From Sedimenticola selenatireducens DSM 17993 (GTDB lineage Bacteria > Pseudomonadota > Gammaproteobacteria > Chromatiales > Chromatiaceae), in assembly GCF_000428045.1 (NCBI RefSeq), contig NZ_ATZE01000010.1, forward strand, positions 26,071 to 90,070: a stretch of 64,000 nucleotides of DNA, read 5' to 3'. A program made the translations under genes and the position numbers. Positions 28,897 through 38,491 of this stretch are shown in pieces. The notes beneath the pieces were generated by a model. The model did no database searches. It had not been told where the DNA came from and saw only the letters and a list, made by a program, of their open reading frames with translations. Each line of letters starts with the position of its first letter. Position 1 is the first letter of the stretch.

Positions 28897-29832
28897 CTAA
28901 AAGACCAACTCTCCACGCGCCCGGCGCTCCAGGGGCAGCAGTGCATCGGTAATCAGTTGATGCGTCGGCGTGGCTACCCCATAACGTCTTCCCAGGCGCA
29001 CAACAGCGCCATTCCAGGCATCGATTTCCGACGGCCTGCCGGCTGTGATATCCCGCTGCAGGGAACTGGTACCACTCGGCTCCAGCGCCTGGGTAAATTC
29101 CCAGGTCCGGGAGATGATATCTTGCGGAAAGACAATTCCTACCGCTGCAGCCACGGCCACTGTTTCATGCAGGCAGGCATCGATAATGGCGCGCGTGCCC
29201 GGCTCTTCACGCAGAATACCGATCGGGGCCCGGCTGATCGCACCCAGGCCACCCCAACCGGTGATAAACAGGAATTTTCTCCAGATCTCAAGAAGAATAG
29301 AATCAGGCAGCTCTATGGTGATTCCGGCGTCGGTGAGCATGGTGGCCAGCGCGTCCAGGCGCCGACTGGGCGCCCCGTCAAGCTCACCCAGCATTAACGT
29401 CGGCTCATGGCCGATATGCCGGATCAACCCGGGGCGCTCGATAAAACTGAAAATTTTCGCCACCCCACCCAGCACCCGTTCTTTGCCGAGTATCTCACCG
29501 AGCAGATCAGGTGCCTCTACGCCGTTGAGCAGGGAGACGACACAGGTTTCCGGGCCGATCAGGGGCTTCATCGCCCGGGCCACCTCCGGTACCTGCCAGT
29601 TCTTGACACAAACCAGGACCGCATCAACTGGTCCGATCTCCGTCGGGTCGTCAGTTACGAACGGTGAGGTGATGGTGAAATCACCCTTGATACTTTCGAC
29701 CGCCAGCCCCTGCTGTCGCATTGCCTGTAGATGCGCACCCCGGGCAATAAACGCCACCTCGTGACCGGCTCTGGCCACCCGGCCGCCAAAATAGCCACCC
29801 ACACCACCACTGCCATACACCGCTATTTTCAT
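28897..29832 (-). CDS. panE: 2-dehydropantoate 2-reductase family protein
   Basis: NADPH-dependent ketopantoate reductase of the PanE/ApbA family, used in pantothenate (vitamin B5) synthesis. The 311 residues begin MKIAVYGSGGVGGYFGGRVA with the GxGxxG dinucleotide-binding motif at 7-12. VLVCVKNWQ near 72-80 carries the catalytic-region Lys, and WRKFLFITGWGGLGA near 191-205 is the C-terminal signature. GAGGG lies seven bases before the ATG. Paralogues of this family act on other 2-keto acids, so the symbol is tentative. Confidence 0.85.
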   Translation of the reverse strand: MKIAVYGSGGVGGYFGGRVARAGHEVAFIARGAHLQAMRQQGLAVESIKGDFTITSPFVTDDPTEIGPVDAVLVCVKNWQVPEVARAMKPLIGPETCVVSLLNGVEAPDLLGEILGKERVLGGVAKIFSFIERPGLIRHIGHEPTLMLGELDGAPSRRLDALATMLTDAGITIELPDSILLEIWRKFLFITGWGGLGAISRAPIGILREEPGTRAIIDACLHETVAVAAAVGIVFPQDIISRTWEFTQALEPSGTSSLQRDITAGRPSEIDAWNGAVVRLGRRYGVATPTHQLITDALLPLERRARGELVF

Positions 29833-29983
29833 CAGGATACCCTCGATCTCACATCAGTCCGAACCCTTGCGACACGGTAAGCATAGCGCATTGGACCGGA
29901 CCCAAAAAACCAAGGCGGAAAAGGTCATCGACGGGAGGTGGGGCAACTGGGGAAACGCTCTATACGCTCCCGGTTTTCATCGG

Positions 29984-30014
29984 CGCCGCTCCTCACAGCG
30001 CGGAAGGAGCGGCG
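29984..30014. terminator. GC-rich hairpin downstream of the PilJ-N protein gene
   Basis: CGCCGCTCCT (29984-29993) and AGGAGCGGCG (30005-30014) form a perfect 10-bp stem with an 11-base loop, 15 bases beyond the stop of the gene ending at 30030. It shares the GGAGCGGCG core of the REP-like sequence at 28183-28209. It may act as a transcription end or be a REP element. Confidence 0.55.
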
Positions 30015-30029
30015 ATGGATATCTGGAGA

Positions 30030-30830
30030 TTAGTTGGATTTGGACGCCCAATGGGCCTTGACGTACATGAGCGTAATGGCGTTCATCCGCTTCATGATGT
30101 CATCGGTGGTCACAAAAATGGTCACCGGATAACCCACCTCACTGTTGTCAGTAAAATAGTGCCGGATGGTCTTCCACAGATTCTCCACTCCTTTCAGCTC
30201 CCGGTTGATCTTTTCCGAATTCAGGCTGTTACTCTCGAGGTTTGCATGAGCACTTTCGAACTCCTCTACCGCACGCGTCATCTGCGCCATCGTGGCGTCA
30301 CTCTGAAACCCGGCCTGATGAGCCGCATAAAATTTGGAAATTCGCTGTGAAAGCATCCGCTGACGCCCGGCGATATTGACCGCGGAAACGGTCTTTTCGG
30401 CCTGTTTGCCCTCAAGCTCCATGACAACCGCCTGATTCAGTCCCAGTAGCGTCTCACTCAATTCGAGCATGGTTGCTCCACCGAACTTGACATAGGGCGC
30501 CTGGGAGATCTTGACCATCTTCTCCAGCAACGGGTCAATCTCATCCAGCAATTCCCGCACCCTGGCATCGGTAACCGATTTTTTCAGGACATCGTGATTG
30601 TTCACCATCAGGGCAACGCTGCCCTTCATCTGTCGTGTTGCCTTGCCGGCGCGGATCTGTCCGCCCAGAAAGAGATAATCCTTGGCAATACGTTGCGAGA
30701 GCATCCGCTGCATCCCTGCGGTATTCACCAGTGCCGCCATGTCGGCCGCAACGGCACCGGAGGCACTCATCGGCAGCCAGAGCAGCGCTGCAAACCAGAG
30801 TATTATCAGCGCCTTATATTTTACTTTCAT
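30030..30830 (-). CDS. Periplasmic protein with two PilJ/NarX-type sensor modules
   Basis: A 266-residue exported protein (signal peptide about 1-26) with two related halves: NTAGMQRMLSQRIAKDY near 34-50 and NIAGRQRMLSQRISKFY near 145-161. These match the N-terminal ligand-binding domain of PilJ chemoreceptors and the NarX-like P-box region. It has no transmembrane signalling helix or kinase, so it is a stand-alone periplasmic domain protein. The second ATG (30830) has GGGGA at suitable spacing; another ATG lies four codons upstream. Ligand is unknown; nitrate/nitrite-like anions are a family-level guess. Confidence 0.8.
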   Translation of the reverse strand: MKVKYKALIILWFAALLWLPMSASGAVAADMAALVNTAGMQRMLSQRIAKDYLFLGGQIRAGKATRQMKGSVALMVNNHDVLKKSVTDARVRELLDEIDPLLEKMVKISQAPYVKFGGATMLELSETLLGLNQAVVMELEGKQAEKTVSAVNIAGRQRMLSQRISKFYAAHQAGFQSDATMAQMTRAVEEFESAHANLESNSLNSEKINRELKGVENLWKTIRHYFTDNSEVGYPVTIFVTTDDIMKRMNAITLMYVKAHWASKSN

Positions 30831-31002
30831 GCTTATCCCCATCCCCTTATTCTGAAATCAAGCTCACAGCCCGGTTATAACAAAAATTTTGCCAGCACAA
30901 AAGAAAATTAATCCTGGCAGCCCTGGATCTCGAACCGGAATTGTCTGGGAGACTCGCTACTGAGCGGGGTGTTGATCTGCTGTTGACTGGATATCTTGGT
31001 GA

Positions 31003-31845
31003 CTAATTCGACACGAACTTGACTATCTCTTCGGTAATCCGCGCCGCGCCCGCACCATACAGCATGGTGATGTGGTTGCCCGGTACCTCGCTATAGCTGC
31101 CCTGGGGCAGGGCGGCAACAGTTGCTTCTGCCTGCTCACGGGGTAGTAACGGAGGCGCGCCGGGCAAGCCATAGCCTCCCGTGGCATTGAGCAACAGGGT
31201 CGGCTGACCGATGAGTGGCAGCTTCTCCCGCCACGCCTCGGCCAATACATGCTCCACCGCCTCGGTAATGGCCGCGGGAGATGAGCGGGACACCACCTGG
31301 CCACTCGGCAGCGTCTCTATATCTGCGCGAAAATAGCTCTCGATAGCCGGGTCCCACCACTGATGGAAGAAGGGCATCACTTTAACCGCGGCCAGGTAGG
31401 TTTCCCATGACGGTACCGGCTTGCCCAGTCGATCAATGGCAGGCTGTATCAGGCGCCGGGTATCCGGATGCATCTCCGCCGCGGCATCGATTACCACAAG
31501 CTTCTCCACCCGTTCCGGGTTGTTTGCCGCCAGATAGAGGCCCAGCAGGCCACCGTAGGAGTGGCCGCCGAGTATCACGCTATCCAGCTCCAGCCGGTCC
31601 AGCAGGCCAATCACATCAGCCGCATGATCCGCCAGGGAATAGCCGGATTCGGGTTTGTCGCTCAAACCCCGTCCGCGCAGATCCAGCGCCAACAGCCGCA
31701 CGGCGGGTACCAGTCCGGCACTCACCAGGCCATCAAACGAGTGAGCATTGGCGGTCAGCCCCGGCATCAGCAGCAGAGTCGGACCAGCCGACGCATGATC
31801 CAGATAGTGCAGCCTGATACCGTTTGCCTGTAAAAACCGATCCAC
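31003..31845 (-). CDS. Alpha/beta-fold hydrolase
   Basis: A 280-residue soluble alpha/beta hydrolase. The oxyanion region MPGLTANAHSFDGL lies near 27-40, the nucleophile Ser 96 is in GGHSYGG, and the catalytic His is probably in PGNHITMLYG near the C terminus. It starts at a GTG with AGGGG six bases upstream. The substrate cannot be inferred; the order of motifs fits the epoxide hydrolase/esterase group. Neighbours are the PilJ-N protein and a Crp/Fnr regulator, all on the minus strand but with gaps of about 160 and 225 bases. Confidence 0.88.
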   Translation of the reverse strand: MDRFLQANGIRLHYLDHASAGPTLLLMPGLTANAHSFDGLVSAGLVPAVRLLALDLRGRGLSDKPESGYSLADHAADVIGLLDRLELDSVILGGHSYGGLLGLYLAANNPERVEKLVVIDAAAEMHPDTRRLIQPAIDRLGKPVPSWETYLAAVKVMPFFHQWWDPAIESYFRADIETLPSGQVVSRSSPAAITEAVEHVLAEAWREKLPLIGQPTLLLNATGGYGLPGAPPLLPREQAEATVAALPQGSYSEVPGNHITMLYGAGAARITEEIVKFVSN

Positions 31846-32070
31846 TCAACACCCCTGAGTTACTGAATAACAATCACGATGGAGAGGGTTGCCTCCATCA
31901 TGGACAAGACACCACAAAGTCAGAGCCTGGGTCCGCTACATGCCAAGAGGCGGCGTCGCCCCGGCCAGTGCAATACCGGGTAGACGGACGCGGCAGGGTT
32001 ATGCATTTCCTCCGGCTTAACGTCGAACACCCGCCTTCCTCGAATGCACCGGACCAGCCGGGTAACCTGC

Positions 32071-32784
32071 TTACTCCTTCGGGGTGATTCTGTCCGATGC
32101 ATCCAGCTTGTTACTGAACCCGCAGAATCTCCGCAACTTGACGATGGACTCAATCCGTACCTGCTTGTGATCGATCGTCACACCCTGTTCCCGAAGCGCG
32201 GTAAAGGTACGGGACAAGCCCTCCTGGGACATCCCCAGAAGCGCCGCCAGCATCTTTTTAGTGTGGGGAAGGATGATGCAGTTTTCCCCCCGACCCTGGT
32301 CATAGGCCAGATCCAATAGAAATGCCGCCACCCGCTGCGCGGTGGTGCGCAACCGCTGATTCTTCACCTGACGCACCATGCTGCGGTACTGGGTTGAAAG
32401 GGTCGCCATCATGTTGAGGCCGAAGTCACCACCATGCCGGATCAACCCTACCAATTCAGCACCCGGTATCTTGAGTACACGGGAACTTTTCACTACCTCG
32501 GCGGACATCAGAAAACGCTTGCCGGTGATCACTGCTGCCAGGATGAAGGAATCCCCCGGATAGAGAATCTCTATCACGGTCTGCTGCCCCTCCGGTCCCT
32601 TTGCCGTCATCTGCGCCAGCCCGCTTACCAGCACATAAAGGTACTCCGCCTTATCACCTTCACGGAAAAGGATATTGCCTTTCTCACAGACCAGCTCTTG
32701 GGTGTGTTGTGCCACCCGCGCCAGATCCTCGCTACTCATGTCGGAAAAGAGAGGTATCTGCTCCAGTAATTTTGCTGCATTCAT
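32071..32784 (-). CDS. Crp/Fnr family transcriptional regulator
   Basis: A 237-residue regulator with an N-terminal cyclic-nucleotide-type beta barrel (about 8-120), a long dimer helix (about 125-150) and a C-terminal winged helix (about 155-215, with LAALLGMSQEGLSRTFTALR as the recognition part). The N-terminal Cys cluster of Fnr is absent, so it is not an iron-sulfur oxygen sensor of the Fnr type. The FREGDKAEYLYVLVSGL segment near 41-57 is typical of the barrel. It may sense NO, a nucleotide or redox; the ligand is not visible in the sequence. Confidence 0.9.
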   Translation of the reverse strand: MNAAKLLEQIPLFSDMSSEDLARVAQHTQELVCEKGNILFREGDKAEYLYVLVSGLAQMTAKGPEGQQTVIEILYPGDSFILAAVITGKRFLMSAEVVKSSRVLKIPGAELVGLIRHGGDFGLNMMATLSTQYRSMVRQVKNQRLRTTAQRVAAFLLDLAYDQGRGENCIILPHTKKMLAALLGMSQEGLSRTFTALREQGVTIDHKQVRIESIVKLRRFCGFSNKLDASDRITPKE

Positions 32785-32984
32785 AATTGGTAGGTTTATC
32801 TAGAGTTGGCATAACCGGCATCCAAGCACCCGACTGCGTCCTGCGGACTATAGAGGTTAACACATAAGCATGAAAAACAGTCTGAATTACAGCGCCAGCG
32901 ACCGCTGGCGTTAAACGCGGAGGGCTTCTTAAGGGGAATAATGACACCTGATGGTCATGCGGCTAACGACAAAGCCTGGGGAAT

Positions 32985-33620
32985 TCAGTCAATACCTCCA
33001 CCTCGCCAGGTCTCGACCAGCTGCTGCAGTTTATTCACCAGATAGGGATCCAGCTTGGTTCCGGCCTCTCCCGACATGATATCCAACGTCTCTGCGACCG
33101 GACGCGCTTCATGATAAGGCCGGGTTTTGGTCATCGCATCATAGCTGTCAGCCACCGAAATAATGCGGGAGAGAATCGGTATTGTCTCGCCCTGCAGGCC
33201 ATCCGGATAGCCCCCGCCATTGAAGTGTTCATGGTGATGCCGCACTACCCGGGCAATCAGATCGCCGGCCTTCAGCCCCAGCTCCCTGACGATTCCCTCC
33301 CCCTTGGTGGCATGGTCTTTCATCACCTCCATGTCTTCCACGGTGAAGCGTTCCGGTTTTAGCAGAATATGATCGGGAATACCGATTTTGCCGATATCGT
33401 GAAAAAAGGCGCCCAGCTCAAGCACCTCAAGATCGGCCCGATCCAGGCCACAAGCAAGGCCAATCAGCCGGGAGAAGCCGGCCACGCGTCGGGAGTGGCA
33501 CTGGGTGTAGTGATCCCGCTCATTCAGCGCCGCCCCCAATGCCCGGGAGCCGGGATCAAGTTCGAAGTGATGGAGAAACTCATTCATGCCTTGCATTACC
33601 ACCCAACGGTGCAGATTCAT
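32985..33620 (-). CDS. HD-GYP domain phosphohydrolase (c-di-GMP phosphodiesterase type)
   Basis: A 211-residue protein that is almost entirely an HD-GYP domain. HD is at 74-75 in FFHDIGKIGIPD, a His-rich stretch RHHHEHFNGGGYPDG spans 127-141 with GYP at 137-139, and SVADSYDAMTKTRPYH lies near 155-170. The metal ligands and GYP are intact, so cyclic di-GMP hydrolysis is plausible. No receiver or sensor domain is attached. The start could also be at the ATG nine or twelve codons in; none has a clear ribosome binding site. Confidence 0.9.
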   Translation of the reverse strand: MNLHRWVVMQGMNEFLHHFELDPGSRALGAALNERDHYTQCHSRRVAGFSRLIGLACGLDRADLEVLELGAFFHDIGKIGIPDHILLKPERFTVEDMEVMKDHATKGEGIVRELGLKAGDLIARVVRHHHEHFNGGGYPDGLQGETIPILSRIISVADSYDAMTKTRPYHEARPVAETLDIMSGEAGTKLDPYLVNKLQQLVETWRGGGID

Positions 33621-34062
33621 CCTGGATAATATCCGTCAACCTCAATACCGCACGACCACTGGCGATATTGCCACACTTACCCGCCGAAACAGTGACGGCC
33701 GTCACACCGAGTATAGCCGATCAGTCATGAAATTCCGGCGTATAACGCCCCGTCCGCAGGCGTATATTGACCCTGTTTCTCCCCTCTAAGCCCGCCTGGG
33801 TTGTGGTGACAAACCCGGGGTAAACGACGCCCCGCTATCAAAAAAATGTGTTAATTGCCACATAAATTAAAGAAATAGGCCATATGCCCGAAAACCTAGT
33901 ATGCCAGCAGGCAGTAACCCCGTCGGGCACGGGACGGCACAAAATGGAGGACCACAGGATCGAATAACACCAGCGGTCACTGACGCGGGAACTGTCACCA
34001 CAAGCCTCACCAGGGATGAGAGAACCCTGGATAAAATATTATTACAAGTCAGAGACCGAACA
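33621..34062. other. 442-base divergent intergenic region
   Basis: Separates the HD-GYP gene (minus) from the chemoreceptor gene (plus). An AT-rich block at about 33838-33880 probably holds the chemoreceptor promoter. The chemoreceptor frame is open from 33901, but those 54 codons have no ribosome binding site and do not look like a chemoreceptor N terminus. Confidence 0.4.
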
Positions 34063-35856
34063 ATGAGCCTATATACTCAGATCGAAAAGAGTTTCTTCTA
34101 TACCCTCACCCGTAAAATCATCGGCAATGTGGGTTTTCTGCTTCTTTTTCAGCTCCTTACCTTCTGGCTGGCCTACAGCCATATCACAAACACACGTTCC
34201 ATACTGCAAGAAGGCACAACGGATGCCGCACTGGCCGACCAACTGACGACCCAGTTGGATAACCACCTGATGTTGATGCTCGGGGTCACCCTGCTGAGTG
34301 TCGTGGCAGCGATCGGCATCATGCTCTACATGCGGCACCTGTTTCTGCATCCCATACAGGGGATCACCGATATCCTGAGCGGTATCACCGAAAAGGACGG
34401 CGATATCTCGGCCACACTGCCGATCACCACCCAGGATGAGATTGCTGAAATGGCACGCAGCTACAATCGATTTGCGGAAAACCTTCGCAATATCATCGAC
34501 AAAACCCGCCGCCGTACCGTCAGCGTCGCGCTGGGATCAACCCGGCTGGACAAGATCATTCACTCTGCCCACCTGCGGGTCGACCGGCAGGAGATGAACG
34601 CTACACAAGTATTTCAATCCAGCAGCGAGGCAACCCGCGCCATTGATGAAATTGCCCGCCACACCAACGCCATCTCGGAACAGAACAGCGCCAATCTCGA
34701 GGTGGCCAACAGCTCATCAGAGCGCCTTGGTGCGGTAACGGAGCAGGTGGCGGCCGTCGGCAAACTGCTGGACGGGTTCAATGACACCGTCAACCTGTTG
34801 AGCAAGAACTCGGAAAATATCCGTACCATACTGACCATGGTGCAGGAGTTCTCGGACCAGACCAACCTGCTGGCGCTTAATGCCGCCATCGAGGCGGCAC
34901 GGGCCGGCGAGAACGGCCGCGGCTTCGCCGTGGTGGCGGACGAGGTGCGCAGCCTCTCGCACAAGGTCAACAGCGCCACCGGCGAGATCAGTAAGAACAT
35001 CAGCGAAATGTCCCTGTTGGTGGAAAACACCAAAAAGGGCACCCAGGAGATACAGAGTTATACAGAGAACACACAGACGGTGATCGGCGACACCGCCTCC
35101 CAGTTTCGCAAGATGGTGAGTGATTTTGATTCGGTCAATTCACAGCTGATTGAGATCAGCGCGGCTATCGAAGAGCTTTCGATCACCAATAAGGAATCTC
35201 ACCGCAACGTCAGTGAGATCGCCGAACTGAGCAAAAACATCAAGGCCGACATGGATGATTCGGAGAAATATTCCGATGAACTGGAAGTGGCCACCGAACA
35301 GACCCAAGAACTGCTCTCCCGTTTCATCATCGGCCGCGGCGGTTTTGAGAACATGATCCTGACTGCCCGGGAGTGGGCCGCCCAGGTACAGCAGATACTC
35401 AATGAGCTGGCTTCCCGGGGCACCGATCTGTTTGATACCAATTACCAGCCCATCCCCAACACCAACCCGCAGAAATACAACCTTCCCTACGTATCCGCCT
35501 TTGAACCGCTGATCCAGCCGCTGATCGACAGCTTTATCAAGGCGCGCCCCGAGTTCATCTATGCGGTCGCCCTGGACAAGAACGGTTTCCTGCCGGCACA
35601 CCACAAACACCTGTCCAAACCCATGACCGGTGACTTCGAAACTGACAATCTCAACAGCCGGCATCTCAAAATCTACAACAACAGCCGGGCGGAAAAACGC
35701 CGGGCAGCCAATACCGAACCTTTCCTGCTGCAGACCTACACCCGGGACACCGGCGAAGTGCTCAATGACTTGTCACTGCCACTCTATATCGATGGCACGC
35801 ACTGGGGCGCCCTGATCCTCGGCTTCACCCCGGACCGGCTGCTGGAGCACGACTAA
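34063..35856 (+). CDS. Methyl-accepting chemotaxis protein with C-terminal sensory-type domain
   Basis: Starting at [18 protein letters not shown] (ATG 34063, 597 residues). Two membrane helices lie at about 22-45 and 68-92 with only a short periplasmic loop, so there is no large external sensor. HAMP follows (about 93-150), then the methyl-accepting coiled coil with the hairpin tip [19 protein letters not shown] from about 268. After the signalling domain come about 160 residues with a mixed alpha/beta pattern, including [17 protein letters not shown] and [19 protein letters not shown], which resembles a Cache/PAS-like fold. The sensor is therefore probably cytoplasmic and C-terminal. No other che genes are nearby. 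Confidence 0.9.
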   Translation: MSLYTQIEKSFFYTLTRKIIGNVGFLLLFQLLTFWLAYSHITNTRSILQEGTTDAALADQLTTQLDNHLMLMLGVTLLSVVAAIGIMLYMRHLFLHPIQGITDILSGITEKDGDISATLPITTQDEIAEMARSYNRFAENLRNIIDKTRRRTVSVALGSTRLDKIIHSAHLRVDRQEMNATQVFQSSSEATRAIDEIARHTNAISEQNSANLEVANSSSERLGAVTEQVAAVGKLLDGFNDTVNLLSKNSENIRTILTMVQEFSDQTNLLALNAAIEAARAGENGRGFAVVADEVRSLSHKVNSATGEISKNISEMSLLVENTKKGTQEIQSYTENTQTVIGDTASQFRKMVSDFDSVNSQLIEISAAIEELSITNKESHRNVSEIAELSKNIKADMDDSEKYSDELEVATEQTQELLSRFIIGRGGFENMILTAREWAAQVQQILNELASRGTDLFDTNYQPIPNTNPQKYNLPYVSAFEPLIQPLIDSFIKARPEFIYAVALDKNGFLPAHHKHLSKPMTGDFETDNLNSRHLKIYNNSRAEKRRAANTEPFLLQTYTRDTGEVLNDLSLPLYIDGTHWGALILGFTPDRLLEHD

Positions 35857-35987
35857 CAGGAGCGGGCAAGCATGGCCGCGCGTGGATAGCCGGAGGTGTT
35901 ATCCACGCTCCCCGACAAACTTCGGTATACTGCCCCGCCAGGAAGTGTGTCAGGCAGGCTGACGCCGGCGGCGACAGGTAAACACCC

Positions 35988-36908
35988 ATGCAGATTCAGT
36001 GGTACCCGGGCCACATGCACAAGGCCAGCAAGCAGATCAAAGAAAACCTGCCGAATGTCGATGTCATTATCGAGGTGCTGGATGCACGCATCCCCTACAG
36101 CAGCACCAATCCCATGCTCGCCACCCTGCGGGGCGACAAGCCCTGCATCAAGGTCCTGAACAAGAGTGATCTGGCTGACCCTGTAATGACGGAACGGTGG
36201 CAGCACTGCCTGGAGCAGGAACAGGGGGTAAAAAGCCTGGCCATCAGCTGCCAGCAACCGGCTACCCTGAAACAGCTTCTGCAACTCTGCCGCCAACTGT
36301 TTCCGGCAAAAGCCAAAAGCGTCAAGGGCATTCACGCCATGATTGTCGGGATTCCCAATGTCGGCAAGTCGACCCTGATCAACATCCTGGCCAACCGCAC
36401 CATTGCCAAGACCGGTAACGAACCCGCCATCACCAAGGCACAGCAGCGCATCAATCTGGGTGACGGCATTGTCCTTTCCGACACCCCCGGGGTACTCTGG
36501 CCCAATATTGAAAACCGTAACAGCGGCTATCGCCTGGCCACAACCGGTGCGATCAAGGAGACGGCCATGCAGAATGACGATGTGGCCCATTTTGCCGCCG
36601 AGTATCTCCTGTCGGCCTATCCGGACAATCTCCAGCAACGTTATTCCCTGGCGCAGATCCCCGGGACCGAGCAGGAACTGCTGGAACTGATCGGCCGAAA
36701 GCGGGGTTGCCTGCGCAGTGGCGGCAGGGTGGACATGGAGAAGGCGAGCAAACTGCTGCTGACAGAACTGCGCGCCGGCAACCTGGGACGAATCACCCTG
36801 GAAACGCCGCAGATGATGGAGCGGGAGCAGGAAGAGACCCGGCGCATCCAGGCGGAAAAGGTCGCCAAACGTGCAGCCAGGAAAGCGCGCCGGTCGCCAA
36901 AAGGGTGA
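35988..36908 (+). CDS. ylqF: Ribosome biogenesis GTPase YlqF/RbgA
   Basis: A circularly permuted GTPase that assists late assembly of the large ribosomal subunit. The 306 residues show the permuted motif order: G4 NKSD at 58-61 comes before G1 GIPNVGKS at 121-128 and G3 DTPG at 165-168. The start MQIQWYPGHMHKA is characteristic of the family, and the C-terminal ANTAR-like helical region with basic tail (KRAARKARRSPKG) is present. It stands alone on the plus strand. Confidence 0.95.
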   Translation: MQIQWYPGHMHKASKQIKENLPNVDVIIEVLDARIPYSSTNPMLATLRGDKPCIKVLNKSDLADPVMTERWQHCLEQEQGVKSLAISCQQPATLKQLLQLCRQLFPAKAKSVKGIHAMIVGIPNVGKSTLINILANRTIAKTGNEPAITKAQQRINLGDGIVLSDTPGVLWPNIENRNSGYRLATTGAIKETAMQNDDVAHFAAEYLLSAYPDNLQQRYSLAQIPGTEQELLELIGRKRGCLRSGGRVDMEKASKLLLTELRAGNLGRITLETPQMMEREQEETRRIQAEKVAKRAARKARRSPKG

Positions 36909-37122
36909 TTGAATCCGCTGCGACCCTGCGGGCCCCGCTATCGGTCTGCACGGCGCCAATCGCCTGCCACTGCATATTTTACGGGGTTGAGATAAGCGGC
37001 AAGAATCGGCAAACTGCAGACCCATAAGACAGCGTCGGATCAAGGTCCGTCAGCTTCACCAAACTGCTGGACCGCTGTGATGCGACCTGATCCCAGCCCC
37101 GGCCACAATTTCAGACTCGTTG

Positions 37123-38304
37123 ATGAATAACTCACAAGAATCATTCATAACCGGATTTTTCAAGCTCGAATCCGCCGGTGGCATTATCCTCATGGTCGCC
37201 GCGGTTTTCGCCATGATTTGCGCCAACACGCCGTTGCAGTCTTACTACTCCCTGATCCTGGATACCCCGGTGGAGATCCGTATCGGCGCATTCGGAATCG
37301 CCAAACCGCTGCTGCTGTGGATCAACGACGGCCTAATGGCGGTGTTTTTTTTCCTGGTCGGACTGGAGCTGAAAAGAGAGCTGATTGAAGGTGAGCTGGC
37401 CGACCGACGCAACATCATCCTGCCGGGCATCGGCGCCATCGGCGGCATGGCGGTACCCGCAGCGATCTATATCTTTTTCAATCTGGACGACAGCACCGCC
37501 ATGGCCGGCTGGGCCATCCCGGCCGCGACCGATATAGCCTTCGCGCTGGGGGTTCTGATGCTGTTGGGATCACGCGTTCCCACGGCCATTAAAATCTTCC
37601 TCACTTCGCTGGCCATCTTTGATGATATCGGCGCCATTCTGATCATCGCGGTCTTCTACACCGCAAAAATATCCCTCAGCTCCCTGATCGTGGTCGCCTG
37701 CTGTATTCCGCTGTTGTTGCTGTTCAACCGGCGCCAGGTCGAGTCGAAGAGCCTGTATATGCTGGTGGGTATCATCATGTGGGCCGCCATGCTGAAATCC
37801 GGTGTGCACGCCACCCTGGCCGGGGTGATTCTGGCCATGTTTATTCCGATGAAATCGAAGAGCGACCCGCAACACTCTCCGCTCAAGGAGATGGAGCATG
37901 ATCTGCACTCCGTTGTAGCCTTCTGGATACTGCCGATATTCGCTTTCGCCAATGCCGGCATCACGCTTACCGGCGTCGGCATGGAGCAACTGCTGCATGA
38001 TGTACCGGTGGGTATCGCCCTGGGTCTGTTCATCGGCAAGCAGCTGGGGGTGTTCGGTTTCTGCTGGCTGGCCATCAAGCTTAGCCTGACCCGCCTGCCC
38101 AGCGGCATCTCCTGGGGTTCACTGTACGGCACCGCCGCCCTGTGCGGCATTGGCTTTACCATGAGCCTGTTTATCGGTTCGCTGGCGTTTGAGGAGACCG
38201 ATATCAATCTCATTTTCGACGAGCGGCTCGGTATTATTATCGGTTCGCTGGCTTCCGGTCTGATGGGGTATCTGGTGTTGCGACGCAGCCTGCCGAAATC
38301 ATAG
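37123..38304 (+). CDS. nhaA: Na+/H+ antiporter NhaA
   Basis: Inner-membrane antiporter that exports sodium in exchange for protons and is pH-regulated. The 393 residues and about twelve helices match E. coli NhaA. The ion-site acids are present: PAATDIAFALGVL aligns with D133 and IFDDIGAILII with D163/D164. VFFFLVGLELKRELIEGEL near 75-93 carries the conserved helix-loop. A TTG directly upstream is an alternative start, but the ATG at 37123 is standard. It fits a marine or saline habitat. Confidence 0.95.
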   Translation: MNNSQESFITGFFKLESAGGIILMVAAVFAMICANTPLQSYYSLILDTPVEIRIGAFGIAKPLLLWINDGLMAVFFFLVGLELKRELIEGELADRRNIILPGIGAIGGMAVPAAIYIFFNLDDSTAMAGWAIPAATDIAFALGVLMLLGSRVPTAIKIFLTSLAIFDDIGAILIIAVFYTAKISLSSLIVVACCIPLLLLFNRRQVESKSLYMLVGIIMWAAMLKSGVHATLAGVILAMFIPMKSKSDPQHSPLKEMEHDLHSVVAFWILPIFAFANAGITLTGVGMEQLLHDVPVGIALGLFIGKQLGVFGFCWLAIKLSLTRLPSGISWGSLYGTAALCGIGFTMSLFIGSLAFEETDINLIFDERLGIIIGSLASGLMGYLVLRRSLPKS

Positions 38305-38350
38305 AGGCGGTACGGCACCTGCCCCTACCCTAATGAATGAACCGATGTGT

Positions 38351-38442
38351 CCGTAGGTTGGGAAGAGCGGAGCGAACCCCAACGAATGAGGGTACCGTTT
38401 GACGCCACATGTTGGGGTTCGCGGGCTCACCCCAACCTACGG
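38351..38442. repeat. Nested palindromic intergenic repeat
   Basis: Two nested perfect inverted repeats: CCGTAGGTTGGG (38351-38362) with CCCAACCTACGG (38431-38442), and GCGAACCCCAAC (38372-38383) with GTTGGGGTTCGC (38411-38422). It sits between convergent nhaA and the quinone reductase gene and could fold into a long hairpin that ends both transcripts. A related, incomplete copy is at the end of the window (63949-63976). Confidence 0.8.
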
Positions 38443-38491
38443 GCTACGGGCCTAAAATCGTAAGGCATGGGTTCGCGTTGCGTAGAAACGG

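Noticed and set aside
35853..37043. 396-codon minus-strand frame opposite ylqF
   Set aside because: Shadow of the GTPase gene, whose permuted motifs are unmistakable.
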